A DNA stretch of 12,141 bases, taken from assembly GCA_025769875.1 (NCBI GenBank), contig JAGFNK010001256.1, positions 1 through 12,141 on the forward strand, in the 5' to 3' direction. The stretch is from Russula earlei. Its lineage: Eukaryota > Basidiomycota > Agaricomycetes > Russulales > Russulaceae. Below are positions 1 through 8,274 of the stretch, one piece after another. The translations under genes were made by a program, and so were the position numbers. The stretch's first letter is position 1. Each line of letters begins with the position of its first letter. Under the pieces are notes generated by a model. That model made no database searches and was not told the DNA's origin. It saw only the letters and a list, made by a program, of their open reading frames with translations.

Positions 1-480
1 GCTGGCCTCGGAATCACGTTCCGACCGCGCGCGCGATGCGTGACGCTCGGCCTCCTCCCACACCTTGCCTCCTTCCTCGCATCGCATCGCCCAGTCCTCC
101 CACTGACCACGTGCGCACGCCACGCCTCGGCACACGCGACGCGTTCGCGTTGAAGCGAGCCAAACCAGGGCGCGCAGAGTTCGTGGGGCTGGACGGCGAT
201 CCAAAGACGGTTGTCTTGACCCAAGAGCAAGAGGAATGAGGAGGAAGGGAGAAGAGAAGGAGAGGAGAGGAGAGCAAGATCACTCGCGCGCAGTTGTTTC
301 TGACTGAAGGTAAGGGGAACTCAAGAAGACTGTATTCCTCTTTTTTTTTTTTACTACAGAGTAGCTAGGTGTTTTATATACAGGAGAGAAGTACTAAGGA
401 TGAAAGGCATGAAAGGGAGATAGGCATGAAAGAGAATCGAGACTGGCGGAGACGGTTGAGGCCATGGTGAAAGGCCTGAG
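1..480 (-). repeat. Left half of composite inverted repeat (blocks C' and D')
   Basis: Positions 1-149 (block C') are the reverse complement of 483-628, and 152-480 (block D') are the reverse complement of 651-981, with few mismatches and small indels. Block D' carries, on the minus strand, a TATA box and a polypurine/polypyrimidine tract, which is what an LTR U3-R-U5 looks like. A run of 12 T (341-352) replaces an A/G-rich stretch in the other arm, so the arms have diverged slightly. Read on the minus strand the order is D then C, while the right half reads C then D on the plus strand, so this is not a simple hairpin. Block C' begins exactly at the window edge, so the repeat may continue outside. 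Which element it comes from is not known; an LTR or LTR-derived repeat is the best guess. Confidence 0.8.
372..380 (-). promoter_or_regulatory. TATA box in left arm, firing leftward
   Basis: TATATAAAA on the minus strand. It is the mirror copy of the box at 750-758 and is followed on the minus strand by the same sequence into the purine/pyrimidine tract. It is probably the promoter of an LTR. Activity is not known. Confidence 0.5.
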
Positions 481-981
481 ATGCGAACGCGTCGCGTGTG
501 CCGAGGCGTGGTGTGTGCACGTGGTCGGTGGCGAGGACTGGGCGGCGATGCGAGGAAGGAGGCAAGGTGGTGGGAGGAGGTCGAGCATCACGCATCGCGC
601 GCAGTCCGCACGTGGTTCCGAGGCCAGCGATATGGCTCACCTTACAGCGTCTCAGGCCTTTCACCATGGCCTCGACCGTCTCGACAGTCTTGATTCTCTT
701 TCATGCCTATCTCCCTTTCATGCCTTTCATCCTTAGTACTTCTCTCCTGTATATAAAACACCTAGCTACTCTGTAGTAGAAAAAGAAGAGGAGAATACAG
801 TCTTCTTGAGTTCCCCTTACCTTCAGTCAGAAAACAAACTGCACGCGAGTGATCTTGCTCTCCTCTCCTCTCCTTCTCTTCTCCCCTTCCTCCTCATTCC
901 TCTTTCTCTTGGGTCAAGACAACCGTCTTTGGATTGCGTCCAGCCCACGAAACTCTGCGCGCCCTGGTTTTGGCTCGCTTC
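481..981 (+). repeat. Right half of composite inverted repeat (blocks C and D)
   Basis: Block C (483-628) and block D (651-981) are inverted copies of 1-149 and 152-480. A 22-bp spacer (629-650) sits between C and D and is absent between D' and C' in the left half. The edges are sharp: CTCAGGCCTT at 651-660 pairs with AAGGCCTGAG at 471-480, and CGCTTC at 976-981 pairs with 152-157. Small open frames here simply translate the GC-rich repeat and are not called as genes. The repeat ends immediately before a zinc-knuckle coding relic, so D may be the end of an LTR, or the junction may come from a rearrangement. Confidence 0.8.
750..758 (+). promoter_or_regulatory. TATA box in right arm, firing rightward
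   Basis: TATATAAAA on the plus strand inside block D, about 90 bp upstream of a strongly C/T-rich stretch (862-912) such as fungal promoters often have near transcription starts. Together with the box at 372-380 it makes a divergent pair about 370 bp apart. Confidence 0.5.
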
Positions 982-982
982 A

Positions 983-1186
983 GTCTGCAAACATTGCAAC
1001 ACTAGGTGTCACTGGAACAAGGACTGCAATAAACCCCATACTAATTGTAGTGGACAGGTGGACTGGCATACTCCGGAGGACCCATTGAAGCTATAGGGGC
1101 TTCTGCCCAAGGGCACAGGACCACAGAGTGCATGGCCAGAAGTTGAGGGTGACAAACTCCATGAGTCAGGCCCTGAGACCGATTAG
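983..1186 (+). pseudogene. Gag-like relic with CCHC zinc knuckle
   Basis: In one plus-strand frame, 986-1027 encodes CKHCNTRCHWNKDC, an exact C-x2-C-x4-H-x4-C zinc knuckle of the retrotransposon Gag nucleocapsid type, which binds element RNA. The frame continues through one TAG (1094-1096) to a second TAG at 1184-1186, with a short acidic tail. Everything N-terminal of the knuckle is missing: the inverted repeat ends at 981 and the knuckle starts five bases later. No protease or polymerase follows before the LTR at 1217, so this is a small remnant left after deletion or rearrangement. The knuckle is read directly from the sequence. Assigning it to a retrotransposon is inference, and a chance match in a random frame cannot be excluded entirely. 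Confidence 0.45.
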
Positions 1187-1216
1187 TTCAGAGAACCAAG
1201 CATGAGGGCGGCATGA

Positions 1217-1806
1217 TGTTATGATCTACCCCTCTTTCGGTTCATCCATAACAAATATGTTCCTTATTGTTCTTTAATGTTTCACCTTGGTTATTGTTTC
1301 ATCCCTTGATGCTGATGGTCCCTTATTGTTTCACCTCTTGTGTTTCATCTATTGTCGAGTCTCTTCTGCTATTGGCTTACCTTTTATCTATTGTTCTGCA
1401 TATAGTACTGTACAGCCTCGCTACATACAGTATTTAAGCACCTGTAGAAGCTGGGGAAATGCCCCAAGCTTAGCTTTGTCCCATTTCCTGTCGCATCCCT
1501 TGCCCTGTACTCTCTCTCAATCACAACTCGCTTGTGCTGGCCTATACTTTGCTTGACCTGAGCACACCTCAAGGAACCCTTGTGTTCCTCTCCCTCCTCT
1601 GCCTCTCTCTCATTGTCCTCCTCTTCTGTGAAACCAGGAGATCAACTCTGTCTGCAGACTGAGTCATTGTCTGACTCAGCCTTGAGACGCTAAACCTTTG
1701 ATCCGGTCTCTTTGAGCCGGCCCCCATTGAACCCTTGAACCAAGTCACAGGGACTTGGCCCCACTGAACCTTGAGCTAACGCTCTTATGGCCGCAATGCC
1801 GTAACA
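1217..1806 (+). mobile_element. Family A LTR, plus orientation
   Basis: Starts TGTTATGATCTACCCC and ends GCCGTAACA, so the ends are inverted TGTTA/TAACA as expected of a Ty3/gypsy LTR. It matches the complete solo LTR at 5739-6360 along its whole length, with indels. It carries TATTTAAG at 1431-1438 and a U3 rich in TTATTGTTTCA-like words. No matching 5-bp direct repeat flanks it: CATGA lies before it, and ACTGT (after 1806) or TCTTT (after 2211) lies behind. The purine-rich GAGGGCGGCATGA just upstream (1204-1216) resembles a polypurine tract. It is therefore better read as a former 3' LTR, or a recombined LTR, than as a clean solo LTR. Confidence 0.85.
1431..1438 (+). promoter_or_regulatory. 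LTR TATA-like box (first copy)
   Basis: TATTTAAG at the same place in the LTR as at 1831-1838 and 5984-5991, always inside the conserved context ACAGTATTTAAGC. Conservation in three copies and position in mid-LTR suit a retrotransposon core promoter. Confidence 0.5.
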
Positions 1807-2211
1807 ACTGTACAGCCTCGCTAGATACAGTATTTAAGCGCCTGTAGAAGCTGGGGAATGCCCCAAGCTTAGCTTTGTCCCATTTCCTGTCACATCCCTT
1901 TGCCCTGTAAACAGTCTCTCAAATCACAACTTGTGTTGTGCTGGCTTACACCTTGCTTGACTTGAACACACCTCAGGGAACCCTTGTGTTCCTCTTCTTC
2001 CTCTGCCTCTCTGTCATCATCCTCCTCTTCTGTGAAACCAGAAGATCGACTCTGTCTGCAGACTGAGTCATTGTCTGACTCAGCCTTGAGATGCTAAACC
2101 TTTGATCTGGTCTCCTTGAGCCAGCCCCACTGAACCCCTTGAACCAAGTCACAGGGACTTGACCCCCACTGAATCTTGAGCTAACACTCTTACGGCCGCA
2201 ATGCCGTAACA
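1807..2211 (+). repeat. Tandem duplicate of the 3' 400 bp of the family A LTR
   Basis: The sequence from ACTGTACAGCC at 1407 to TAACA at 1806 is repeated directly at 1807-2211, with scattered substitutions and small indels. The duplicate begins a little upstream of the TATA-like box and ends on the same LTR terminus. The result is an LTR with two promoter/R/U5 parts in series. The two copies have clearly diverged, which argues for a real old duplication over an assembly error. Unequal recombination or an aberrant reverse-transcription product could produce this. Confidence 0.85.
1831..1838 (+). promoter_or_regulatory. LTR TATA-like box (duplicated copy)
   Basis: Second TATTTAAG, 400 bp after the first, created by the tandem duplication of the LTR 3' part. 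It lacks the U3 upstream repeats that the first copy has. Confidence 0.45.
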
Positions 2212-3100
2212 TCTTTGTCCTCACATCATCATCATCATTGCCACCAGCACGCCACCCTCGCCCCCATCAACCGCCACACACCCTCTCCCTCAACGCCCCT
2301 GCCTTCACCATGCACTGACGAGTCCCAACACACAGCCAAAGAGCCCTGTACCATGCCGCCATCTTTGTTGCCATCGGATGGTGTTGCTACTGTACATTTT
2401 GGTATGCTTTTCTCCCCTTTTTTACTAGACTCTCATTTTGTTAGTCAGAGATCTGCATGCCACCTATGCGTCCATTTCCCAGCCTGCCACTGTCTTCCCT
2501 CTCCCTTTCTACTTCCATGCCCCCTTGCTCCTCTACCTTGCATCTGCCATCCAAGTTCTCCAATCGTCCCACCCACAATCGCATTCAGCAGCACCATCAG
2601 CACCCAAGTGACCACCCACCAGCACTCTCCCTATCCCCCCTCCAGCCTCTCCTTTGCATCGTCTCCCCCTCCGTGCATCGTGACTCAACCACACCCCTCA
2701 TCACCACACCTGGCCTTGGCCATCCTTCACAAATTGCCACATGCCACTACCACAGGAGCTGGAGACAACAACTCGATACCTCGCGTTGTCCAGCTTCGGT
2801 CCCCTTCTCATGTCTAGATTTCCTTTCATATGCCTGTCTTTTGTGCTTTTCCTGTCCCTTAGCCTTAGTTCCCACCTGTATCTGCTACCATCTTGAATAT
2901 AGTTGCCCTGTTGTTCCCTTATCATCTGTGTGAACCTGAATGGAGTCAAATGAACAAACGCATTCTCGTGTTCCTGCTAGGTGCTCCTCCTCTTTGGAGC
3001 TTCAGTCTTATGAAGTCATTCTGCATTCTTGGACACACTTCACCGCCCCATGGGCTCAGGTGTGCACTTCCTGGGGGGGCTCCTTCCCATCACACGACCA
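2212..3100. other. Pyrimidine-rich stretch without a supported gene
   Basis: The plus strand is strongly rich in C and T to about 2820. This opens long Ser/Pro/His-rich frames, the longest 2215-2817 from a TTG, but they are low complexity, have no recognisable domain, and two frames are open at once. No tRNA-primer site is evident after the LTR end at 2211. The stretch could be a spacer or a leader of a lost element. I see no gene, RNA gene or terminal repeat in it. Confidence 0.5.
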
Positions 3101-3472
3101 TGCTACTGTCACACGATATGAGGGAAATGACATTGCACACCACATATGCTTGAGTCAAAAACACTATGGGGCTGCCTCAAGACAGCCCATGGGTACAACA
3201 TGAGGGAAAAATAATAGATATAGACCATGATTTTGAGTTGTAATTCATCTAGTACACATGTGGAGGTGGCTTGAGTCCAGCTCCACCAATTCTCACTCAA
3301 ATCTCATGAAAACAATGGGGCTGCCTAGCCCTCATTCAGGCGATTCAGGGACAATAAGTTTTATGCAAATTGAAGCTGTTTTGAGGGAGATATTTGCCCT
3401 GCACATTTGAGAGGGTTTTCTGTGCCAATTTGGGTGGAATTCAAACTCCACCAAGTGCGCTGAAAACGGCAA
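3100..3472. repeat. Degenerate non-coding repeat block truncating the RT
   Basis: Short words recur in degenerate form: ATGGGGCTGCCT near 3165 and again near 3317, ATGAGGGAAA near 3118 and 3200, and two imperfect palindromes built on GGTGGA...TCCACC (about 3250-3290 and 3433-3452). Reverse transcriptase similarity stops abruptly at its right edge near 3473. The block is therefore probably a later insertion, or the far side of a deletion. No terminal inverted repeat or target duplication could be defined, and its class is unknown. Confidence 0.4.
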
Positions 3473-3790
3473 TAATTCAGGAATCAAAGGTAGTGGATAT
3501 GCGTCTTTGACAGTTGCTGTGTTCAGGGCTCTGTAGTCTTGTACTGGTCGTAGATTTCCTCCTTTCTTTTCTACAAAGAAGAATGGACTGGCAATAGCTG
3601 CTTTTGATGGTCAGATAGTGCCTCTTTTCAAGTGTTCATCTATGTATTCTTTTAAGGCTTGTAGTTCTTTGGGAGTAAGTCAATAGATGCCAGAATTGCG
3701 TCAGGCGATCCCTGGTTTCAGATTGATTGCATGGTCCCATGGTTGGTGAGCAGGAAGGCGTTGGGAGGCTTGTTCATCAAAAACCTTTCA
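3473..3790 (-). pseudogene. pol: Ty3/gypsy reverse transcriptase, N-terminal fragment
   Basis: Continues the protease frame. Motifs in order on the minus strand are [60 protein letters not shown] and [11 protein letters not shown]. These are the hallmark opening of Ty3/gypsy reverse transcriptases, which copy element RNA into DNA in cytoplasmic particles. The fragment ends near 3473, before the first catalytic aspartate region and long before the YxDD box, RNase H and integrase, so most of pol is missing. In-frame TGA codons at 3788-3790, 3701-3703, 3680-3682 and 3611-3613 make it non-functional. At 3611 (TI-stop-PSK) and 3788 an arginine CGA is the likely ancestor, from the family consensus. 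The fold identity is confident; lineage within Ty3/gypsy is not resolved. Confidence 0.9.
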
Positions 3791-4690
3791 CCATTTCAAG
3801 AATTGGACAGGGATAAGTTCGTCTAATGTCTTGGGGGGTGTCTCTGCATGGGCTAGCTTGGTAGCTGTGGTTGATTTGGCTCTTATGCTGATTGTTATTG
3901 GTCTAAATGCATTGTGGATTTGTTTGTCAACACATGGGTTCAATAGTCCTTCAGTATCTGGGAAGATTAGTGCAGCCACGTTTGCAAACTCAGGTTCTTC
4001 TTCTTCAGGGAAAGTAAGCACTTGTATTTGGTAATTCCGTGTTCCAGATGCATATGCAATGGTTATGTTTGGGTGTGTGGTAAGGCAGGTTCAGGGGCAG
4101 TTCCTCAATGTGATTGTATCATTTGCCCAATCAATATCTGGGTTGTGGTGTCGTAGCCAATCTGTTCCTAAGATGATGTCGTGATCTCCAATGTTAGTGA
4201 CAAGGAATTCTGCTTGTTCATCATGAGTAGCGCCTGTGTGTGCTTGAATGCGAAGTCTTTGGATGGTGCTAAAGCATATTAGTCCATTGGCATTTTGTGT
4301 TCCATCTACATTTTGTGCTGGCAAGGGTTTGGTCATAGTTCGGAGGTGCAGGTGGTGTCTTTGTGCGAATCATTCATGGATTATCATCCCTTCTGCTCCA
4401 CTGTCAAGCAGGGCTCTTGCACCGATCTCTTTGCCGCTTGTCTTCCCTACAAGAGTAACTTTCAAGGCAATGGATGGGGAGCAAATATTCTTGGTAAAAA
4501 CTTTGGGGTAATTGATTTCTCTTTGTATTGTACTGATTTGGACCACGTCCCTTCTTGGTGCAGAAGGGGGTCCAATTAAAAATCCATAGGAGCAGATCTT
4601 GGGCAGAGGATCGAGTCCATGAGTGTTTCTCTCCAAGTTGTCAATGATGCAACAGGAACAGGTTCTTTGTGCGCAGGTTCGATGTTTTCA
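3791..4690 (-). pseudogene. pol: Ty3/gypsy retropepsin and linker to RT
   Basis: The single minus-strand frame open from about 4690 encodes an aspartic protease that would cleave the Gag-Pol polyprotein. The catalytic signature ALLDSGAEGMII (DSG at 4397-4405) and the C-terminal flap-side motif ILGTDWLRHHNPDIDW (about 4127-4174) are both present with normal spacing, so the domain is nearly complete. Two TGA stops interrupt it, at 4370-4372 directly after the catalytic loop and at 4091-4093 after the second motif. The linker that follows (4090-3791) holds an acidic EEEEPEF patch and ends in the stretch leading into RT. The frame overlaps the end of the gag frame (stop 4576-4578) in a different phase, equivalent to a -1 shift. 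This may be a programmed frameshift or just decay. Confidence 0.9.
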
Positions 4691-5738
4691 TCTTGGATGG
4701 TCATAGCTCTGACTGTTTGGGGGCAAGATCCTTGTCATTGGCATCCTTGGGCTGCTTTCTTTGCTCTACATTGATTTGCCATATGGTTCTTCTTTCCACA
4801 GTAATAACAGAGGTTGTTCTTGCGTCAAAACTCTTTCTCTGTATCTGTGAGGGGTTTTCTTTCACTTCTGGATTCCCAGGGTTGTTTGTTAGGTTCTCCT
4901 TGGTACAAGTTAATTTCCAGTGGATTGTCTGATCCTTGAGTGTTTAATCCTCAGGCACACATGGAGTGTCCTCCTTGAAAGGCCATGGAATTGTATAGGT
5001 GGAAAAGGTTGTCAAATTCTCTTGCTGCTTTGACAAGGGCTGCAAGTGTAGTTGGTGTCGGTGTGATTCCCAATATTTTCTGATGTAGGGCCGGGTTAAT
5101 GTTCTTTCTGAATGCATACATCTTAGTCCTTTCATCAGTGGTAGCTCATGATGTGTGGTGTGACCATTTCTGATACCATTCATTAAATGGTAGCTTCCCT
5201 TGATAGGTGTGCATGGTGTTAGTGGAGGCCAGTTCTGCTTGAAATGATCAGCAAAGGCTTTCTTGAAGTCATCCCATGATCCATAGTCTGCTACTGTATG
5301 AGCCATAGCTTTAGTGGTTTGTTCTCTAGCCCCTGCTCCAGTGGGTGTTCCTACTTTAAAGTGGGTTAGTGCAGTGGCAACTTTCTTGCTTTCATCTGTG
5401 AAGGAGTCGCCATTGATATAGTAATAATTGGCTAAGGCTGCCCAAAAGGCTTCTGCATTATCAGCCTTTCCATCAAAGGGTTCTGGTGCAGTTCCAACAA
5501 GGTGTGGATTGCTTGACATGGTAGGGTTCTGAGTTGTTGCGGTTGTAACAATAGGTGGGGCTGAGCCTTGTAATTGGATCCTAGTTGGAGTGAGCGCTCA
5601 AGGGATTGCTTGTGGTGCATTGCTAACTGTATGAGGAGTGGGTTGTTGAGTATTTCATCGGGTGGAGGGTCCTGGAGTAGCGCTTCAAGTGCTTGGTGTA
5701 GTTCCTAGGATGGCAGTAACTTCTTGAGTTGTTCTGGC
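4576..5738 (-). pseudogene. gag: Ty3/gypsy Gag (capsid domain plus zinc knuckle)
   Basis: Structural protein of the virus-like particle. A coiled-coil-like N-terminal piece (EQLKKLLPS, then HQALEALLQDPPPDEIL) starts at the solo LTR junction. After a phase change near 5590 comes the capsid-type Gag domain: EPFDGKADNAEAFWAALANYY and DYGSWDDFKKAFADHF (5519-5245). A second phase change near 5240 leads to PFNEWYQKWS and ALHQKILGITPTPTTLAALV. The nucleocapsid knuckle CYYCGKKNHMANQC (C-x2-C-x4-H-x4-C) lies at 4809-4768, and the frame ends at TAA 4576-4578. Stops inside: TAG at 5705-5707 and TGA at 5146-5148, 4951-4953, 4825-4827 and 4735-4737. With at least two frameshifts and five stops it is dead. 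The frame re-emerges upstream of the solo LTR at 6366, so gag once continued into what is now ORF B. Confidence 0.88.
5734..5738 (+). repeat. Target site duplication CTGGC, left copy
   Basis: CTGGC immediately before the LTR start and again at 6361-6365 immediately after its end. A 5-bp duplication is the usual footprint of a Ty3/gypsy integrase. Confidence 0.85.
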
Positions 5739-5845
5739 TGTTGTGATCTACCCCCTTATCGGTTCGTCCATAATCCCTCCCCATTATTGTTCCTCTTGTT
5801 ATCTCTGTTCCCGAGGTTACTGTTTCATCCCTTGATGGTGATCCC

Positions 5846-5901
5846 TTATTGTGTTTCACTTATTGTGTTTCATCTATTGTGTTTCACTTATTGTGTTTCA
5901 T
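5846..5901 (+). repeat. 14-bp tandem repeat in LTR U3
   Basis: Four consecutive 14-bp units of the form YTATTGTGTTTCAY at 5846, 5860, 5874 and 5888, with a decayed fifth. They lie about 85-140 bp upstream of the TATA-like box. The corresponding part of the 1217 LTR has only scattered related words, so copy number differs within the family. An enhancer role is plausible but not shown. Confidence 0.75.
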
Positions 5902-5983
5902 CCATTGTTGAGCTACTTTTGCTATTGACCTACCTTTTACTTATTGTTCTGCTTATAGTACTGTACAGCCTCGCTACATACAG

Positions 5984-5991
5984 TATTTAAG
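5984..5991 (+). promoter_or_regulatory. LTR TATA-like box
   Basis: TATTTAAG in the same context as 1431-1438 and 1831-1838, downstream of the 14-bp repeats. It would drive plus-strand transcription, antisense to the gag relic. Confidence 0.5.
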
Positions 5992-6360
5992 CGCCTGTAG
6001 AAGCTGGGGAATGCCCCAAGCTTAGCTTTGTCCCATTCCCTGTCGCATCCCTTGCCCTGTACCTCTCTCTCAATCACAACTTGCTTGTGCTGGCCCATAC
6101 TCTGCTTGACCTAAGCACACCTCAAGGAACTCTTGTGTTCCTCTTCCTCCTCTGCCTCTCTCTCATCGCCCTCCTCTTCTGTTAAACCAGAAGATCGACT
6201 CTGTCTGTGGGCTGAGTCATTATCTGACTAAGCCTTGGGATGCTAAACCTCTGAACCGGTCTCCTTGAGCCGGCCCCCATTAAACCCTTGAACCAAGTCA
6301 CAGGGACTTGGCCCTCACTGAACCCTGAGCTAACGCTCTAACGGCCATGACGCCGTAACA

Positions 6361-6365
6361 CTGGC
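6361..6365 (+). repeat. Target site duplication CTGGC, right copy
   Basis: Matches 5734-5738 exactly. Removing the LTR and one copy restores a continuous minus-strand reading frame. Confidence 0.85.
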
Positions 6366-8211
6366 AGTAAAATCGACCTCTCAGTTATTGTAGTAAACCC
6401 AATGTTTTCTAGAACGGCTCCACTTGACTGGTTTGTCTAAAAAGCGGCCTGTATAGTTATAGGGATTGAAGTCTTGAACATTGTCTGCTCCTGGGGCTGC
6501 TGCTTTAAGTTGAGCAGTGGTAACTTCGTCGTTGTCATCTTTGTAGAACCAAGTGTCTGAAAGATTTCTGTGGTTGATGATAGGTGTTCCTGCAAATTTT
6601 CCTTGGTAACAGTGGTCTTGGGTGTCATAGCTGAGGTTTTCAAATAAGAGTGGAATTTGATTTTCTTCATCGTCAGTAATGTCCCTTCTAGTACTCATAA
6701 GTTTAGATGATGGTTATAGTCCAATGACCGTTGTTCCAAGGATGTGCAATGGTGTAGGTTGGTTTCAGTCAAATAGAGTCTGGTCTTCCTTGATGTTTTC
6801 TTAAGTGGATTCGGGAGTATTCTTTGGTGATGCTACTTTGGGTCAAGACTACTCAGGTTTTCCACAAGTATCCTTCGAATTCCACTGGTGAGATAGCAAA
6901 GTCGTTCACTTCTCTGATGGGATGTTGATAGACTACAAAGTGTGTCATTCTAAGATGCCAAGCCTGTATACAATAGTCCTTAAATTCAAGTAGTTCCCTC
7001 TTTGAACATGTAGGTAGGTTTAGGGCTAAGAAAGGCTGCTCTGGTAGATAGGAGTGAAGTTCAGTGTTTCTAATATCAATACTATCAGGTGATTTGACAA
7101 ATGGCGATGCAAAGGGTTGGGAAGGTATGACAGGTGTAGGGATATGACTGGTAAAAAAGGGTACATAGGTGTCAGGGGGAGTAGGAGGTAATGGTCTTTC
7201 AACAAGGCATCCTCTTGCATTGGGAACTGTTTCTCTAGAGGGAGCCCGTTGAGGCATTGCACATCTTCTGTGTCAAGGAGCCAGAATTACTGAAATGGGA
7301 GGTGGTAATCACCTGGTGTCCACAAGGTAATTCCATCAGGAGTAGGAGCTGTGTCTGGTCAATAGTTGCACATGCAATACTCTGTTTTGCAGTTACACCT
7401 TGGTGTCCATGGGTTTGACTCAGTGTTTTCTGTGCTGGCTGACCAACATTCCTGGCTGGTTGGGATGGTGGTTTGAATCGGTGTGAGGGGTCGAGGAGCA
7501 AGGCTGGAAACTTCTAGAACTGCTGGGACTGAGTAGTATGCAGGAGGACCAGTATATGAGGCATCTGGGCTGGTAATTGCCCCAGGTTGGTTGTAATCTG
7601 CATCATATAACCAAGAGTTAGTTTCCCAATCAAAGGTGTTGTGTATTCCTGGCACAATAGCAAGTTGGACGTGAGATTGGTTTTCCCTTTGTATCCTATT
7701 GAGGCATAGGTGGTAGAACTGGACAGTAAGGTGATAGTAACTGATATATGTCCAGGCTAGGTAAAACAGGTGATACCCCATCCTTAGTGAATTAACAATG
7801 AGATGGTGGCATGGTTGGATGATCCTGGTCCAAAGGTTCAATTCACTAGAGCATAGGGATTGATAATCGACTGGTTGTCCTTGGATGTTCCTTGCTTGAG
7901 CAAGTTGCCAGTATAGTAATTGTTGTCATGCTGGTGGTAGGAGTCAACTAAGGGTTTCAAGATATAATGCATGTTTGTTGTGGCTTAGAAGTTGTCCAAA
8001 TGGTAAGACTTCAAGGAATTCTTTGACTATAAGGTGGGGGAAGTCTTCGTGGGGTGGTTCTATTCCTGGTATGTCATGTAGGTTTGTTAGGGTGGCAACA
8101 GGGAATGCAGTGGAGGCCCAGGTTCGATAGTGATATAGACTTAGGATGTGTCTAGTGATAGCATCTTCTTCTTCATCTTCTTATAAGGCATATTCTTGAG
8201 GCACTTTTACT
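6366..8211 (-). pseudogene. ORF B: unrecognised frame upstream of gag
   Basis: A long decayed protein-coding region of about 610 codons, same strand as gag and running into it. A possible start is GTG at 8204-8202, perhaps a mutated ATG. In order it shows an acidic start (EDEEED); a helical, aromatic-rich part (YLAWTYISYYHLTVQFYHL, about 7770-7720); a Pro/Ser/Thr-rich stretch; a cysteine cluster CNCKTEYCMC (7397-7368) followed by PDGITLWTPGDYHLP; another Pro-rich stretch; and a C-terminal block with NPYNYTGRFLDKPVKW. Stops at 8181, 7944, 7926, 7359, 7287, 6853 and 6769 and at least two phase changes show decay. I do not recognise the protein. It may be an N-terminal extension of Gag or a separate accessory ORF. 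Diverse residues, few stops and continuity of direction support past coding. Confidence 0.6.
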
Positions 8212-8229
8212 TAAGGCAAAGAAGAAAGG

Positions 8230-8246
8230 TTTATTTGATCTTTATT
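8230..8246 (-). terminator. Tandem AATAAA polyadenylation signals
   Basis: AATAAA occurs twice on the minus strand (8246-8241 and 8235-8230), just after the stop of ORF A at 8275-8277 and before the ORF B start. A perfect 8-bp inverted repeat GGTTCTTA/TAAGAACC (8263-8270, 8276-8283) overlaps the stop codon. The position suits a 3' end of a minus-strand transcript. Confidence 0.4.
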
Positions 8247-8274
8247 GAAGCATTACAAGGGTGGTTCTTACTTT

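Larger units (their letters stand above)
5739..6360 (+). mobile_element. Solo LTR, family A, inserted in gag
   Basis: A 622-bp LTR with ends TGTTGTGATCTACCCC and GCCGTAACA, flanked by a perfect CTGGC duplication, lying antisense inside the gag relic. It is the same family as 1217-1806. No internal element sequence remains, so it most likely arose by LTR-LTR recombination after insertion. Insertion plus duplication is 627 bp, a multiple of three, and the gag-like frame lines up on both sides. It carries TATTTAAG at 5984-5991 and a 14-bp tandem repeat in its U3. It is younger than the element it interrupts. Confidence 0.93.

Noticed and set aside
806..982. Upstream part of the frame carrying the zinc knuckle
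   Set aside because: It lies in the inverted-repeat arm, whose mirror copy at 152-330 is equally present without the knuckle. Coding there is therefore unsupported and only the part after 982 was kept.
2212..2240. tRNA primer-binding site after the LTR end
   Set aside because: The bases after 2211 (TCTTTGTCCTCACATC) do not begin with the TGG expected of a tRNA 3'-end complement, so this LTR was not called a 5' LTR.
2215..2817. 200-codon plus-strand open frame beginning with a His run
   Set aside because: It starts at TTG and is low-complexity Ser/Pro/His created by a C/T-rich strand. A second frame is open over the same stretch and no domain is recognisable.
2701..3203. Several 80-90 codon frames on both strands
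   Set aside because: Overlapping frames on both strands, no family motif and no continuity beyond chance length.
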